Shown here: positions 53,572 through 61,920 of the stretch, piece after piece | Numbering within the stretch: the first letter of the stretch is position 1 | How the letters are laid out: each line of letters starts with the position of its first letter | Source of the DNA: Albimonas donghaensis | GTDB lineage: Bacteria > Pseudomonadota > Alphaproteobacteria > Rhodobacterales > Rhodobacteraceae | Assembly (NCBI RefSeq): GCF_900106695.1 | Contig: NZ_FNMZ01000001.1 | Location: 186,001 to 250,000, forward strand | Direction of reading: 5' to 3' | DNA: 64,000 nucleotides | Made by a program: the position numbers and the translations under genes | Notes under the pieces: generated by a model | What the model saw: the letters and a program-made list of their open reading frames with translations, nothing else | Told to the model about the DNA's origin: nothing | The model's database searches: none

Positions 53572-54650
53572 GCCTCGCGGCTCTCGAAGTCGATGCGCGG
53601 ATCGATCCACACATAGGTCAGGTCGGAGATCAGCTTCACCACCATGCCCATCAGCGAGAACAGGAACAGCGTGCCGAACACCACCGGATAGTCGCGGTTG
53701 AGCACGCTCTCATAGCCCAGCAGGCCGAGCCCATCGAGCGAGAACACGATCTCGATGATGAAGGCGCCGGTGAAGAAGATCGAGATGAAGGCCCCCGGGA
53801 ACCCGGCGATGACGATCAGCATGGCGTTGCGGAACACGTGGCCATAGAGGATCTTCCGCTCGGTCAGGCCCTTGGCGCGCGCGGTCATCACGTATTGCTT
53901 GCGGATCTCGTCGAGGAACGAGTTCTTGGTCAGCAGGGTCAGGGTCGCGAAGCCCGAAATCGACATGGCGAGCACCGGCAGCGCGATGTGCCAGAAATAG
54001 TCGACGATCTTTTCGGGCCAGGACATCAGCTCGAACCCGTCCGAGGTCAGGCCGCGCAGCGGGAAGGCCTGCAGATAGGAGCCCCCGGCGAAAAAGATCA
54101 GCAGCATCACCGCGAACAGGAATCCGGGGATCGCGTAGCCCACGATGACCACGCCGGAGGTCCAGGCGTCGAAGGTGGTCCCGTCGCGCACCGCCTTGCG
54201 GATGCCCAGCGGGATCGACACCAGATAGCTCAGCAGCGTGGTCCACAGACCGAGGGAGACGGAGACCGGCATCTTCTCCAGGATCAGGTCGATGACCGAG
54301 ATCGAGCGGTAGTAGCTTTCCCCGAAGTCGAACTGCACGTAGTTCCAGATCATCAGCCCGAAGCGTTCCAGCGGCGGCTTGTCGAAGCCGAACTGGCGCT
54401 CCAGCTCCTTGATGAAGTCGGGGTCGAGGCCCTGGGCGCCGCGATAGTCGGAACTCGCGGCCGCGCCGCCGGCCTCGCCCCCGCCGCCGCCGGTGAAGCG
54501 GTCGGTGGACGACGACGGGTCGTTGATCTGCGAGATGATCTGCTGGACCGGGCCGCCGGGGGCGAACTGGATGACCGCGAAATTGATCGCCATGATCCCC
54601 AGCAGGGTGGGGATCATCAGCAGGATGCGGCGGAGGATATAGGCGCCCAA
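53568..54650 (-). CDS. yejB: Peptide ABC transporter permease YejB
   Basis: A 360-residue permease with six membrane segments. YILRRILLMIPTLLGIMAINF is the usual YejB/DppB start. The segment LDPDFIKELERQFGFDKPPLERF is also typical, as is the EAA loop KQYVMTARAKGLTERKILYGHVFRN. The start is TTG at 54650, the only codon that gives the conserved GAYILRR start; no strong ribosome site precedes it. A short protein gene ends 2 bp upstream. Confidence 0.9.
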   Translation of the reverse strand: MGAYILRRILLMIPTLLGIMAINFAVIQFAPGGPVQQIISQINDPSSSTDRFTGGGGGEAGGAAASSDYRGAQGLDPDFIKELERQFGFDKPPLERFGLMIWNYVQFDFGESYYRSISVIDLILEKMPVSVSLGLWTTLLSYLVSIPLGIRKAVRDGTTFDAWTSGVVIVGYAIPGFLFAVMLLIFFAGGSYLQAFPLRGLTSDGFELMSWPEKIVDYFWHIALPVLAMSISGFATLTLLTKNSFLDEIRKQYVMTARAKGLTERKILYGHVFRNAMLIVIAGFPGAFISIFFTGAFIIEIVFSLDGLGLLGYESVLNRDYPVVFGTLFLFSLMGMVVKLISDLTYVWIDPRIDFESREA

Positions 54651-54651
54651 G

Positions 54652-54837
54652 TCAGCCCCGGTTCCGGTCGTTGCGTTCGGAATGGCGGCCGCGGTCCTGG
54701 CCGCGACGCGCGTCGTCCTCGACCCGAACGGGGATCGGGCGGGGGGCGTCCTCGCCGCGTCCGCCCAGCACCGAGGCGGCGCCGGCGGCGGCCACGCCGG
54801 CCAGGCCCACCAGGATCATGACGTCTTCAGGGGTCAC
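54652..54837 (-). CDS. Small 61-residue membrane protein inside the yej operon
   Basis: Not recognised. A GTG at 54837 overlaps the yejA stop as GTGA and reads 61 residues to a stop 2 bp before the yejB TTG. MILVGLAGVAAAGAASVLGG (about 7-26) is one membrane segment; the rest is a basic-acidic tail (RPIPVRVEDDARRGQDRGR). Overlap at one end and tight packing at the other favour a real gene, perhaps a small transporter subunit or one that couples yejB translation. Its length alone does not prove it. Confidence 0.5.
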   Translation of the reverse strand: MTPEDVMILVGLAGVAAAGAASVLGGRGEDAPRPIPVRVEDDARRGQDRGRHSERNDRNRG

Positions 54838-56786
54838 AGCGCGCCCTCCGCCCGCAGTTTCTCGGCCTTCGCCTCGTCCCACCACCAGTAGCCGTCGCCG
54901 CGCGAATAGGGCGGCTGCTGCTCGGGGCGGCCGTAGACGTCCCAATAGGCGATGGTGTAGCTGCCCTTGTACCAGTTGGGCGTCCAGATGTGCAGCGCCC
55001 GCAGCGCCCGGTCCAGGGCGCGGGCTGCGATGTCCAGCTCTTCGCGGCTTTCGGCGCCGATGACCCTGGCGATCAGCGCGTCGACGGCCGGATTGGCCAG
55101 CCCGGTGAGGTTCGGCGTCCCGCGCTGGTCGGCGGATTCCGACCCGAACAGCTGGCGCAGCTCCGGCCCCGGGGTCAGGGACATGACGAAGCGGCCGGGG
55201 ATCACGTCGTAGTCGAAATCCTCCTGCCGCTGCTGGTATTGCGCGGCGTCGACGATGCGCAGGCTGGCGTCCACGCCCATCTTCTTGAGGTTCTCGATAT
55301 AGGGCCCGATGATGCGCTGGAAGGTCGGGCTGTCGTCGAGGAATTCGACGCGCAGCGTCTCGCCGGCCGCGTTGCGGCGCATCCCGTCGACCACATTCCA
55401 CCCGGCCGCGTCCAGCAGCTTCATGCCCCGGCGCAGCACCCGGCGGTCGGATCCGGAGGCGTCGGTGATCGGCGGGCGCACCGCTTCGCCGAACACCGTC
55501 TCGGGCAGGTCGGCGCGCAGCGGCTCCAGCAGGGCGAGTTCCGCTTCGGAGGGCGTGCCGGAGGCGGCCATGGGAGAGTTCTCGAAGAAGCTCTCGGTGC
55601 GCTGGTAAAGCCCGTAGAACAGGGTGTCGTTGGACCACTGGAAGTCGAAGGCCATGGCCATCGCCTCGCGCACGCGGGGGTCCTGGAACTGCGGGCGGCG
55701 CATGTTGAACCAGAAGCCCTGGGTGCCCGACGGGCGGCCGTCGGGCAGCTGCTCCTTCTTCACCCAGCCGCGCTGGATGGCGGGGAAGCCGTATTCGGTG
55801 GCCCAGAGCTTGGAGAAGAACTCCTCGTGGAACAGATAGGCGCCGGCCTTGAAGGCCTCGAAGGCGGCCGTGTAGTCCTTGAAATACTCGAAGACGTAGC
55901 GGTCGAAGTTGTTGGCCCCCACGTTCGGGGCCAGGTCCTTCGCCCAGTAGTCGTCCCGGCGCGCGTAGATGATCCGCCGGCCCGGATCGGCCACGTCCAC
56001 CCGGTAGGGCCCGGAGCCGAGGATGGGGTCGAGGGACGAGGCCTCGAAGTCCCGCGTCTCCCACCAGGCCGCGGACAGGATCGGCAGGCCGCCCACAAGG
56101 TCGGGAAGGTCGCGGGTGGAGACGCCCTCGGCGAAGGTGAACTTCACCGTCAGCTCATCCAGCGCCTCGGCCGAGGCGACGTCGCGCAGGCGCAGCCGGT
56201 AGGACGGCGCGCCCTTGGTCTTCAGCACCTCGAAGGTGAAGACCACATCCGCCGCGGTGACCGGAGAGCCGTCGGAGAAACGCGCCTCGGGCCGCATGTG
56301 GAAGGTGATCCAGCTGCGGTCCTCGGGATATTCCATCCGCTCGGCCACCAGGCCGTAGCTGGCGTCGGCCTCGTCGGGGGAGCCGGTGATCAGCGTGTCG
56401 AACAGCGCGCCCAGGCCCTGCGCCGGTTCGCCCTTCAGGATGAAGGGGTTGAGACTGTCGTAGGTGTTGGAGGCGCCGGTGCCGCGGCCCGACCAGACCC
56501 CGCCCTTGGGGGCGTCGGGGTTCACGAAGTCGAAATGCGGGAAATCGGCGGGGTATTTCAGCTCTCCGAAGGTGGAGATGCCGTGGGACCGGATGATGCC
56601 GTCGGCGTCGGGCTCGACCATGACCTTCGCCCGCGCGGGCGAAGCGCCGGAGAACGCGCCCAGCGCCAGCCCCGCGGTCAGGGCGCCGCCCCCGGCGAGC
56701 ACGGCGCGGCGGCTGACATGGAACGGCGCGCAGTCCAGCGGCGGGCGGTCGAAGGGCGGTCGGGCGGCGGCGGGCCGGTGCGGCAT
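54834..56786 (-). CDS. yejA: Peptide ABC transporter substrate-binding protein YejA
   Basis: A 650-residue periplasmic binding protein of the SBP_bac_5 class. The N-terminus has a Tat-type signal (SRRAVLAGGGALTAGLALG, R26/R27) cut near ARA. The mature sequence HGISTFGELKYPADFPHFDFVNPDAPKGG is characteristic of YejA. Later come FEYFKDYTAAFEAFKAGAYLF and YWWWDEAKAEKLRAEGAL. ATG 56786 follows GGGAGA at eight bases. Relatives import microcin C and short peptides. Confidence 0.91.
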   Translation of the reverse strand: MPHRPAAARPPFDRPPLDCAPFHVSRRAVLAGGGALTAGLALGAFSGASPARAKVMVEPDADGIIRSHGISTFGELKYPADFPHFDFVNPDAPKGGVWSGRGTGASNTYDSLNPFILKGEPAQGLGALFDTLITGSPDEADASYGLVAERMEYPEDRSWITFHMRPEARFSDGSPVTAADVVFTFEVLKTKGAPSYRLRLRDVASAEALDELTVKFTFAEGVSTRDLPDLVGGLPILSAAWWETRDFEASSLDPILGSGPYRVDVADPGRRIIYARRDDYWAKDLAPNVGANNFDRYVFEYFKDYTAAFEAFKAGAYLFHEEFFSKLWATEYGFPAIQRGWVKKEQLPDGRPSGTQGFWFNMRRPQFQDPRVREAMAMAFDFQWSNDTLFYGLYQRTESFFENSPMAASGTPSEAELALLEPLRADLPETVFGEAVRPPITDASGSDRRVLRRGMKLLDAAGWNVVDGMRRNAAGETLRVEFLDDSPTFQRIIGPYIENLKKMGVDASLRIVDAAQYQQRQEDFDYDVIPGRFVMSLTPGPELRQLFGSESADQRGTPNLTGLANPAVDALIARVIGAESREELDIAARALDRALRALHIWTPNWYKGSYTIAYWDVYGRPEQQPPYSRGDGYWWWDEAKAEKLRAEGAL

Positions 56787-56952
56787 CGACGATCTCTCCC
56801 AGGTCACGAGGGCTCCCAGTCCGTGGGGGCTCCCTAAAGGGTTAGGGCGCGAGCCCCCCCGGTTCAAGCGCGCCCGCGAGGGCGTGATCGATCCGGGACA
56901 TAAGCCGCAGGTTTTCATTTGATTTTCGCGGGACGGGCGGGGGCGGCCCGGC

Positions 56953-57657
56953 TCACCCGCCCAGCAGCGCGCCGCGCAGTCCGCCGGTCGCGGCCGCGGC
57001 GGGGCGGTCGAGCCGCAGGGCGGATTCCACCGCCTGCAGGTGGCGGACCATCTCGTCGGCGGCGGCCTCGGCCTCGCCGGCCGCGATCAGGTCGACCAGC
57101 CGGTCATGGTCCGCGTGCCAGCCGCTCAGCGCCGCGTCGTTGCGGTGCAGCTGCACGATCAACGCGCTGCGGGCCACCAGCCGGCGCACCAGCCCCGCCA
57201 GCTCCCGGTTGCCCGACGCCTCGCCGATCCGCGTGTGGAACTCGCCGGACCGCCGCACCGCCTGGCGCCCGTCGCCGGCGGCGCGGGCCGCGTGCTCGGC
57301 GGCCAGCGCGGCGCGCAGGGCGGGGATCAGCGCGGGGTCCGTCGCGGCGGCGCGGGCCGCGGCCGCCGTCGCCTCGCGCTCCAGCAGCCGGCGCAGGGCG
57401 AAGACGTCGCGCGCCTCGGCCGCATCGGGGCGGGCCACGAACACCCCGCGATTGGGCGACGCCTCCGCCAGCCCGTCGGCGCAGAGCCGCACCAGCGCCT
57501 TCTCCACCTGCCTGCGCGACAGGCCGAATATCGCGGCCAGCTCGGTCTCGGTCAGCCGTTCCCCGGGCGCGAGGCGCTGGTCGGCGATGGCCTCGATCAG
57601 CGCCGCGTGCAGGGCGTCGGGGCCGGTCGGAGGCGCGGATATGGAATCAGCGGACAT
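56953..57657 (-). CDS. GntR family transcriptional regulator (FCD domain)
   Basis: A 234-residue regulator. Winged helix at about 16-85 (RLTETELAAIFGLSRRQVEKALVRL, NRGVFVARP) and an all-helical FCD effector domain at about 90-225 (FALRRLLEREATAAAARAA, EFHTRIGEASGN, HADHDRLVDLI). ATG 57657 is chosen; the upstream frame runs into the divergent promoter. It is divergent from the sigma-54 operon and probably senses the compound this operon imports or its breakdown product. Confidence 0.87.
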   Translation of the reverse strand: MSADSISAPPTGPDALHAALIEAIADQRLAPGERLTETELAAIFGLSRRQVEKALVRLCADGLAEASPNRGVFVARPDAAEARDVFALRRLLEREATAAAARAAATDPALIPALRAALAAEHAARAAGDGRQAVRRSGEFHTRIGEASGNRELAGLVRRLVARSALIVQLHRNDAALSGWHADHDRLVDLIAAGEAEAAADEMVRHLQAVESALRLDRPAAAATGGLRGALLGG

Positions 57658-57739
57658 GCGGCGCGGCTCCGGTCGGGGAGGTGCGGGCGCCCAGCCTTTG
57701 GGCGCGGCCGCGGCAAGGCGCACAATAAATGCGCGATGA

Positions 57740-57751
57740 ATTGCGCGCAAT
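57740..57751. promoter_or_regulatory. Palindrome ATTGCGCGCAAT
   Basis: A perfect 12-bp palindrome, with an extra TGCGCG 12 bp to its left. It lies about 78 bp upstream of the start site expected for the sigma-54 promoter, and upstream of the GntR gene. It could bind GntR or a sigma-54 activator; position suits both. Confidence 0.5.
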
Positions 57752-57797
57752 CCACCTTTCAGGCATCTCCGGCGCCATCGACCCTTGTTCAGGAAAC

Positions 57798-57813
57798 TGG
57801 CACGGGCTTTGCT
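57798..57813 (+). promoter_or_regulatory. Sigma-54 (-24/-12) promoter
   Basis: TGGCACG-GGCT-TTGCT matches the sigma-54 consensus (TGGCACG-N4-TTGCW) at every position, with exactly 10 bases between the GG and GC. It lies 61 bp before the ATG of the binding-protein gene. Use of RpoN implies an enhancer-binding activator, most often nitrogen control (NtrC). Confidence 0.88.
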
Positions 57814-57873
57814 CCCGCCCGGACAGACCGTTCGCAGCACCCGCGAACCCTCTCACGCGGCATGGAGACCGAC

Positions 57874-58902
57874 ATGAAAACCCCGTCGCTCAAGTCCCTC
57901 GCCCTGGCGCTCTCCGCGCTGGCGGCGCCGGCGCTCACCGCCCTTCCGGCCTCGGCCCAGACCGCCATCAAGGTGACGCTGCCCTGGGTGTTCCAGGGGC
58001 CCGATTCCTTCATGCTCGTGGCCGTCGACAAGGGTTACTACAAGGCGGAAGGGCTGGACGTGACCGTGGACGCGGGCCGCGGCTCGGTCGACGCGCTCAA
58101 CAAGGTCGCCTCGGGCGCCTACGAGTTCGGCTTCGCCGATCTCGGCAACCTGGTGCAGTTCGCCTCCGAAAGCCCGGACAAGGCCCCGGTCGCGGTGATG
58201 ATCGTCTATGATGAGGGCCCGTTCTCGATCTTCACGCTGAAGTCGAGCGGGATCGAAAAGCCCGAGGACATGGCCGGCCACTCGCTCGGCTCCCCGGTCT
58301 TCGACGCGTCGTTCAAGCTGTTCCCGGCCTTCGCCGAGGCCACCGGCATCGACGAATCCAAGGTCGAGCGCATCAACATGGACGGCAAGCTGCGCGAGAC
58401 CATGCTGCTGCGCGGGCAGGTCGACATGATCTCCGGGCACTATTACTCGTCCTATATCGACCTGCTTCAGCGCGGCGCGAAGCCGGAGGACCTGACCTCC
58501 TTCCTCTATTCCGATTTCGGCGTGGATTTTTACGGCAACGCCGTGCTGGTCCAGCGCGAGATCGCCGAGGAGAACCCCGAGCTGGTGAAGAAGTTCCTGC
58601 GCGCCACCGCCCGGGCGGTGAAGGAAGTGCTGGCCGATCCCGAGGTCGGCGTGGCCGCCGCCAAGGACCGCGACGGCCTGCTGAACGCGGAGATGGAGCT
58701 GGCCCGCCTGAAGCTGGCCGCCGAGACGCTGATCTACACCGATTACACCCGGGCCAACGGCTTCGGCGACGCGGACCCGGCGCGGTTGCAGCGCTCGATC
58801 GACCAGATCTCGGGCGTGTTCGGGCTCGACCCCAAGCCGACGCCGGCGCAGGTCTTCGACGCCTCCTTCCTGCCGCCGGCCGAGGATCGGGTCCTGCCCT
58901 GA
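57874..58902 (+). CDS. NMT1/THI5-type ABC transporter substrate-binding protein
   Basis: A 342-residue periplasmic protein of the NMT1/SsuA group. Signal peptide to about residue 28 (ASA cut). Mature sequence IKVTLPWVFQGPDSFMLVAVDKGYYKAEGLDVTVDAGRGSVDALNKVASG is typical of relatives that bind pyrimidines, taurine-like or nitrogen ring compounds. GADFGVDFYGNAV-like and KKFLRATARAVKEVL follow. ATG 57874 follows GGAGA; the ATG at 57862 is less likely. First gene of a sigma-54 operon; shares one base with the amidohydrolase ATG. Confidence 0.87.
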   Translation: MKTPSLKSLALALSALAAPALTALPASAQTAIKVTLPWVFQGPDSFMLVAVDKGYYKAEGLDVTVDAGRGSVDALNKVASGAYEFGFADLGNLVQFASESPDKAPVAVMIVYDEGPFSIFTLKSSGIEKPEDMAGHSLGSPVFDASFKLFPAFAEATGIDESKVERINMDGKLRETMLLRGQVDMISGHYYSSYIDLLQRGAKPEDLTSFLYSDFGVDFYGNAVLVQREIAEENPELVKKFLRATARAVKEVLADPEVGVAAAKDRDGLLNAEMELARLKLAAETLIYTDYTRANGFGDADPARLQRSIDQISGVFGLDPKPTPAQVFDASFLPPAEDRVLP

Positions 58903-60290
58903 TGCCGGCCGACCGTTTCGATACGGTTATCGCCGGGGGCGCGGTCGTGTCCCATCGCGGGGTCGAGGTCATGGATCTCGGCCTGCGCGACGGGCGCATC
59001 GCGGCCCTGGCCGGGCCGGGGGCGCTGAAGGACGCGGCCCCGGCGCAGGGCGTGATCGATGCGCGGGGGCTGCATGTGCTGCCCGGCGTCATCGACAGCC
59101 ACGTGCATTTCCGCGAGCCGGGGGGCGAGGCGACCGAGGATTTCGGCTCCGGCTCGCTGGGCGCGTTGCTGGGGGGCGTGACGGCGGTGTTCGACATGCC
59201 CAACACCGCGCCCGCCGTGCTGGACCGCGAAAGCCTCGCGGCCAAGCTCGCCCTTGTCGGGCGTCACGCCTGGACGGACTACGCGCTCTATGTCGGCGCG
59301 GACGGCGGCAATTCGCACCTGCTGGCCGACCTGGAGACCGCGCCGGGCGTCTGCGGGACCAAGGTGTTCATGGGGTCCTCGACCTCTTCGCTGGTGATCT
59401 CGGACCCCGGCGACCTGGAGGGGATCTTCGCGGCCGGCGCCCGCATCGTCAGCCTGCATGCGGAGGACGAGGCCCGCATCCTCGCCCGCCAGCACATCGC
59501 CGAGGCGGCGGGGGACGTGCGCGTCCATGGCGAATGGCGCGACGTGGAGAGCGCGGTCGCCGCGACCCGTCTCGCCATCGACACCGCCCGCCGGCTGGGC
59601 CGGCGCATCCACATCCTGCATGTCTCGACCGCGGAGGAGATCGCGCTGATCGCCGCCAACCGGGACATCGTGACCTGCGAGGTTCTTCCCCAGCACCTGA
59701 TCCTCGCCGCCCCCGACTGCTACGAGGCCCACGGGACCCTCGTCCAGCAGAACCCCCCGATCCGCGAGGCCCGCCACCGCGCGGCGCTGTGGGCGGCGGT
59801 GGCGGACGGGATCGTGGACGTGATCGGCTCGGACCACGGACCGCACCGGCTCGCGGACAAGGCCGGGCCCTATCCCAACCGCCATTCCGGGATGCCGGGC
59901 ACGCAGACGCTGCTGCCGATCCTGCTGGATTTCGTCGCGCAGGGGCGGCTGAGCCTGTTGCAGGTGGTCGACCTGGTTTGCGCCGGGCCGGCGCGGGTGT
60001 TCGGCATCGCGGGCAAGGGGCGGATCGCGGTCGGCCATGACGCGGATTTCACGCTGGTCGATCTCGGCGCCCGCCGGCGGATCGACAACGCTGACATCGC
60101 CTCCAGGGTCGGCTGGACCGTCTGGCACGGGCGCGAGGTCGCGGGCTGGCCCATGGCGACCGTGATCCGCGGGCGTCTGGCAATGCGGGACGGCGAGGCG
60201 CTGGGCGGGCCGCAGGGGCGTCCGGTCCGCTTCCACGGCGCGCTCGCGCCCGAGGCGACGTCCGGGGCGACGTCCGGGGCGGCGGCATGA
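58902..60290 (+). CDS. Dihydroorotase-like cyclic amidohydrolase
   Basis: A 462-residue enzyme of the dihydroorotase/hydantoinase/allantoinase superfamily that opens cyclic amides or ureides. The binuclear metal site is complete: HVH (H67, H69), carbamylated Lys154 in TKVFMG, H186 in SLHAED, H240 in HILHVST and D311 in GSDHGPH. QNPPIR is also typical of dihydroorotases. Because it is second in a sigma-54 uptake operon rather than with pyr genes, catabolism of a ring compound (hydantoin, dihydropyrimidine, allantoin-like) is more likely than pyrimidine synthesis. Overlaps the DUF1445 gene by ATGA. Confidence 0.87.
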   Translation: MPADRFDTVIAGGAVVSHRGVEVMDLGLRDGRIAALAGPGALKDAAPAQGVIDARGLHVLPGVIDSHVHFREPGGEATEDFGSGSLGALLGGVTAVFDMPNTAPAVLDRESLAAKLALVGRHAWTDYALYVGADGGNSHLLADLETAPGVCGTKVFMGSSTSSLVISDPGDLEGIFAAGARIVSLHAEDEARILARQHIAEAAGDVRVHGEWRDVESAVAATRLAIDTARRLGRRIHILHVSTAEEIALIAANRDIVTCEVLPQHLILAAPDCYEAHGTLVQQNPPIREARHRAALWAAVADGIVDVIGSDHGPHRLADKAGPYPNRHSGMPGTQTLLPILLDFVAQGRLSLLQVVDLVCAGPARVFGIAGKGRIAVGHDADFTLVDLGARRRIDNADIASRVGWTVWHGREVAGWPMATVIRGRLAMRDGEALGGPQGRPVRFHGALAPEATSGATSGAAA

Positions 60291-61075
60291 CCGGCCTTTC
60301 CCGCGCCGAACTCGCCGCCTTGTCGCCCTCCGCCCTGCGCGCGCTGATCCGCGCGGGGGATCATGCTGGCGTGACATCGGGCCTCGCGCCCGGCGTGCTG
60401 CAGGGCAATCTCGCCATTCTGCCGACCGAGGCCGCCGACGACTTCGCCGCCTTCTGCGCCGCCAACCCGGCCGCCCTGCCGGTGATCGAGCGCGGGCGCC
60501 CCGGCGACCCGATCCTGACCTGCGCCGCGGGGTTCGACCTGCGCACCGACCTTCCCGGCTACCAGGTCTGGCGCGACGGGGCGCCGGCGGAGACGTGCGC
60601 CGACATCTCCGCGCTGTGGTCCTCCGACCTCACCGCCTTCGCGCTGGGCTGCTGGTTCGCCAACGAATCCGCGCTCGCCGCCGCCGGCATCCGCATGCGC
60701 CATATCGAGCGCGGCGTGCAGGGCGCGCTGTTCCGTACCCGCCGCGCCGCGACCCCGGCGGGGAGGTTCTCGGGGCCAGAGGTCGTCTCCATGCGCCCTT
60801 TCGCGACCGCGGACGTGCCCCGCATCCGCGCGCTCACCGGCGCCCGCCCGCAGGCCCATGGCGCCCCGCTCGATCTTGACGCGGAGGGCCTGGGCGTCGA
60901 CCTCTCCGCCCCCGACTGGGGCGACGCGATCCCGCCCGAGCGGGGCGAGACCGCGCTGTTCTGGCCCTGCGGCCTGACCGGGCAGGAGGCGCTGGCCGCC
61001 TCCGGCCCGCCCTTCTTCATCACCCACCGTCCCGGCTGCATGGTGGTCACGGACCTTCCCGCGGAGCCCGCATGA
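60287..61075 (+). CDS. DUF1445 / D-glutamate cyclase family protein
   Basis: A 262-residue member of the putative hydro-lyase (DUF1445) family, which includes mitochondrial D-glutamate cyclase. Typical segments are GVTSGLAPGVLQGNLAILP, DIRTDLPGYQVWRDG-type sequence (here DLRTDLPGYQVW), FALGCWFANESALAAAGI and FITHRPGCMVVTDLP. Overlaps both neighbours by ATGA. In relatives it often sits beside 5-oxoprolinase-type hydrolases; here it sits with an amidohydrolase, so processing of an acid from ring opening is plausible. Reaction unknown. Confidence 0.83.
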   Translation: MTGLSRAELAALSPSALRALIRAGDHAGVTSGLAPGVLQGNLAILPTEAADDFAAFCAANPAALPVIERGRPGDPILTCAAGFDLRTDLPGYQVWRDGAPAETCADISALWSSDLTAFALGCWFANESALAAAGIRMRHIERGVQGALFRTRRAATPAGRFSGPEVVSMRPFATADVPRIRALTGARPQAHGAPLDLDAEGLGVDLSAPDWGDAIPPERGETALFWPCGLTGQEALAASGPPFFITHRPGCMVVTDLPAEPA

Positions 61076-61920
61076 GCGATCCCGAATTCCACCCCGCCGA
61101 TTTCATGAAGCCCGCCGACTTCATGGGGCCCGCCGATTTCATAAAGGTCGACGGCGTCGACATGACCTTCTCGCGCGGGGAGGAGGAGGTGCACGCCCTG
61201 CGCGGGCTCGACCTCTCCATCCCCAAGGGGCGTTTCGTGGCGGTCGTGGGGCCTTCGGGCTGCGGGAAATCCACCCTGATGCGCCTGCTCACAGGGCTCG
61301 CGAAGCCTTCCGCCGGGACGGTGACGCTGGAGGGCGCCGCCCTGCGCGGCCCGGCCAAGGGGGTGGGCATGGCGTTCCAGAACGCCTCGTTGCTGCCCTG
61401 GCGCTCGACGCTTTCCAACGTGATGCTGCCCTTCGAGATCGTCGCGCCGCACAAGCGCCGCCTGCGCGCCAACCGCGCCGAATACGAGGCCCGCGCCCGG
61501 GCGCTGCTGAAAACCGTGGGGCTGGAGGCCTTCGCCGACAACCAGCCCTGGGAGCTTTCGGGCGGGATGCAGCAGCGCGCCAACGTCGCCCGCGCCATCG
61601 TCCACGAGCCCCGGCTGATGATGCTGGACGAGCCCTTCGGCGCCCTCGACGCCTTCACCCGCGAAGAGCTGTGGTCCGTCATGCAGGCCCTGTGGATGGA
61701 GCGGGGCTTCACCGCCGTGCTCATCACCCATGACCTGCGCGAGGCGGTCTATCTCGCCGACGAGGTGCTGGTCATGTCCGCCCGCCCCGGGCGCATCGTG
61801 CATCGGCAGGAGATCGATCTGCCCCGCCCCCGCACGCTGGAGATGACCTACGAGCCGCCCTTCCAGGCGCATGTGCATTCCCTGCGCGACCATATCCAGA
61901 CCGTGCGGGAGGCCCATTGA
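61072..61920 (+). CDS. ABC transporter ATP-binding protein (NMT1-type importer)
   Basis: A 282-residue ATPase of the nitrate/sulfonate/taurine importer group. Walker A GPSGCGKST (60-68), signature LSGGMQQR, Walker B LMMLDEPFGALD, and ITHDLREAVYLAD switch. Residues 8-25 are three PADF(M/I) blocks encoded by an 18-bp repeat (61093-61146), absent from relatives, so the ancestral start may be nearer FIKVDGV. Stop shares a base with the permease ATG. Confidence 0.9.
   Translation: MSDPEFHPADFMKPADFMGPADFIKVDGVDMTFSRGEEEVHALRGLDLSIPKGRFVAVVGPSGCGKSTLMRLLTGLAKPSAGTVTLEGAALRGPAKGVGMAFQNASLLPWRSTLSNVMLPFEIVAPHKRRLRANRAEYEARARALLKTVGLEAFADNQPWELSGGMQQRANVARAIVHEPRLMMLDEPFGALDAFTREELWSVMQALWMERGFTAVLITHDLREAVYLADEVLVMSARPGRIVHRQEIDLPRPRTLEMTYEPPFQAHVHSLRDHIQTVREAH
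61093..61146 (+). repeat. Three tandem 18-bp units in the ATPase gene 5' end
   Basis: CCCGCCGATTTCATGAAG, CCCGCCGACTTCATGGGG and CCCGCCGATTTCATAAAG encode PADFMK, PADFMG and PADFIK. In-frame expansion that lengthens the N-terminus of the ABC ATPase without breaking it. Confidence 0.85.
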
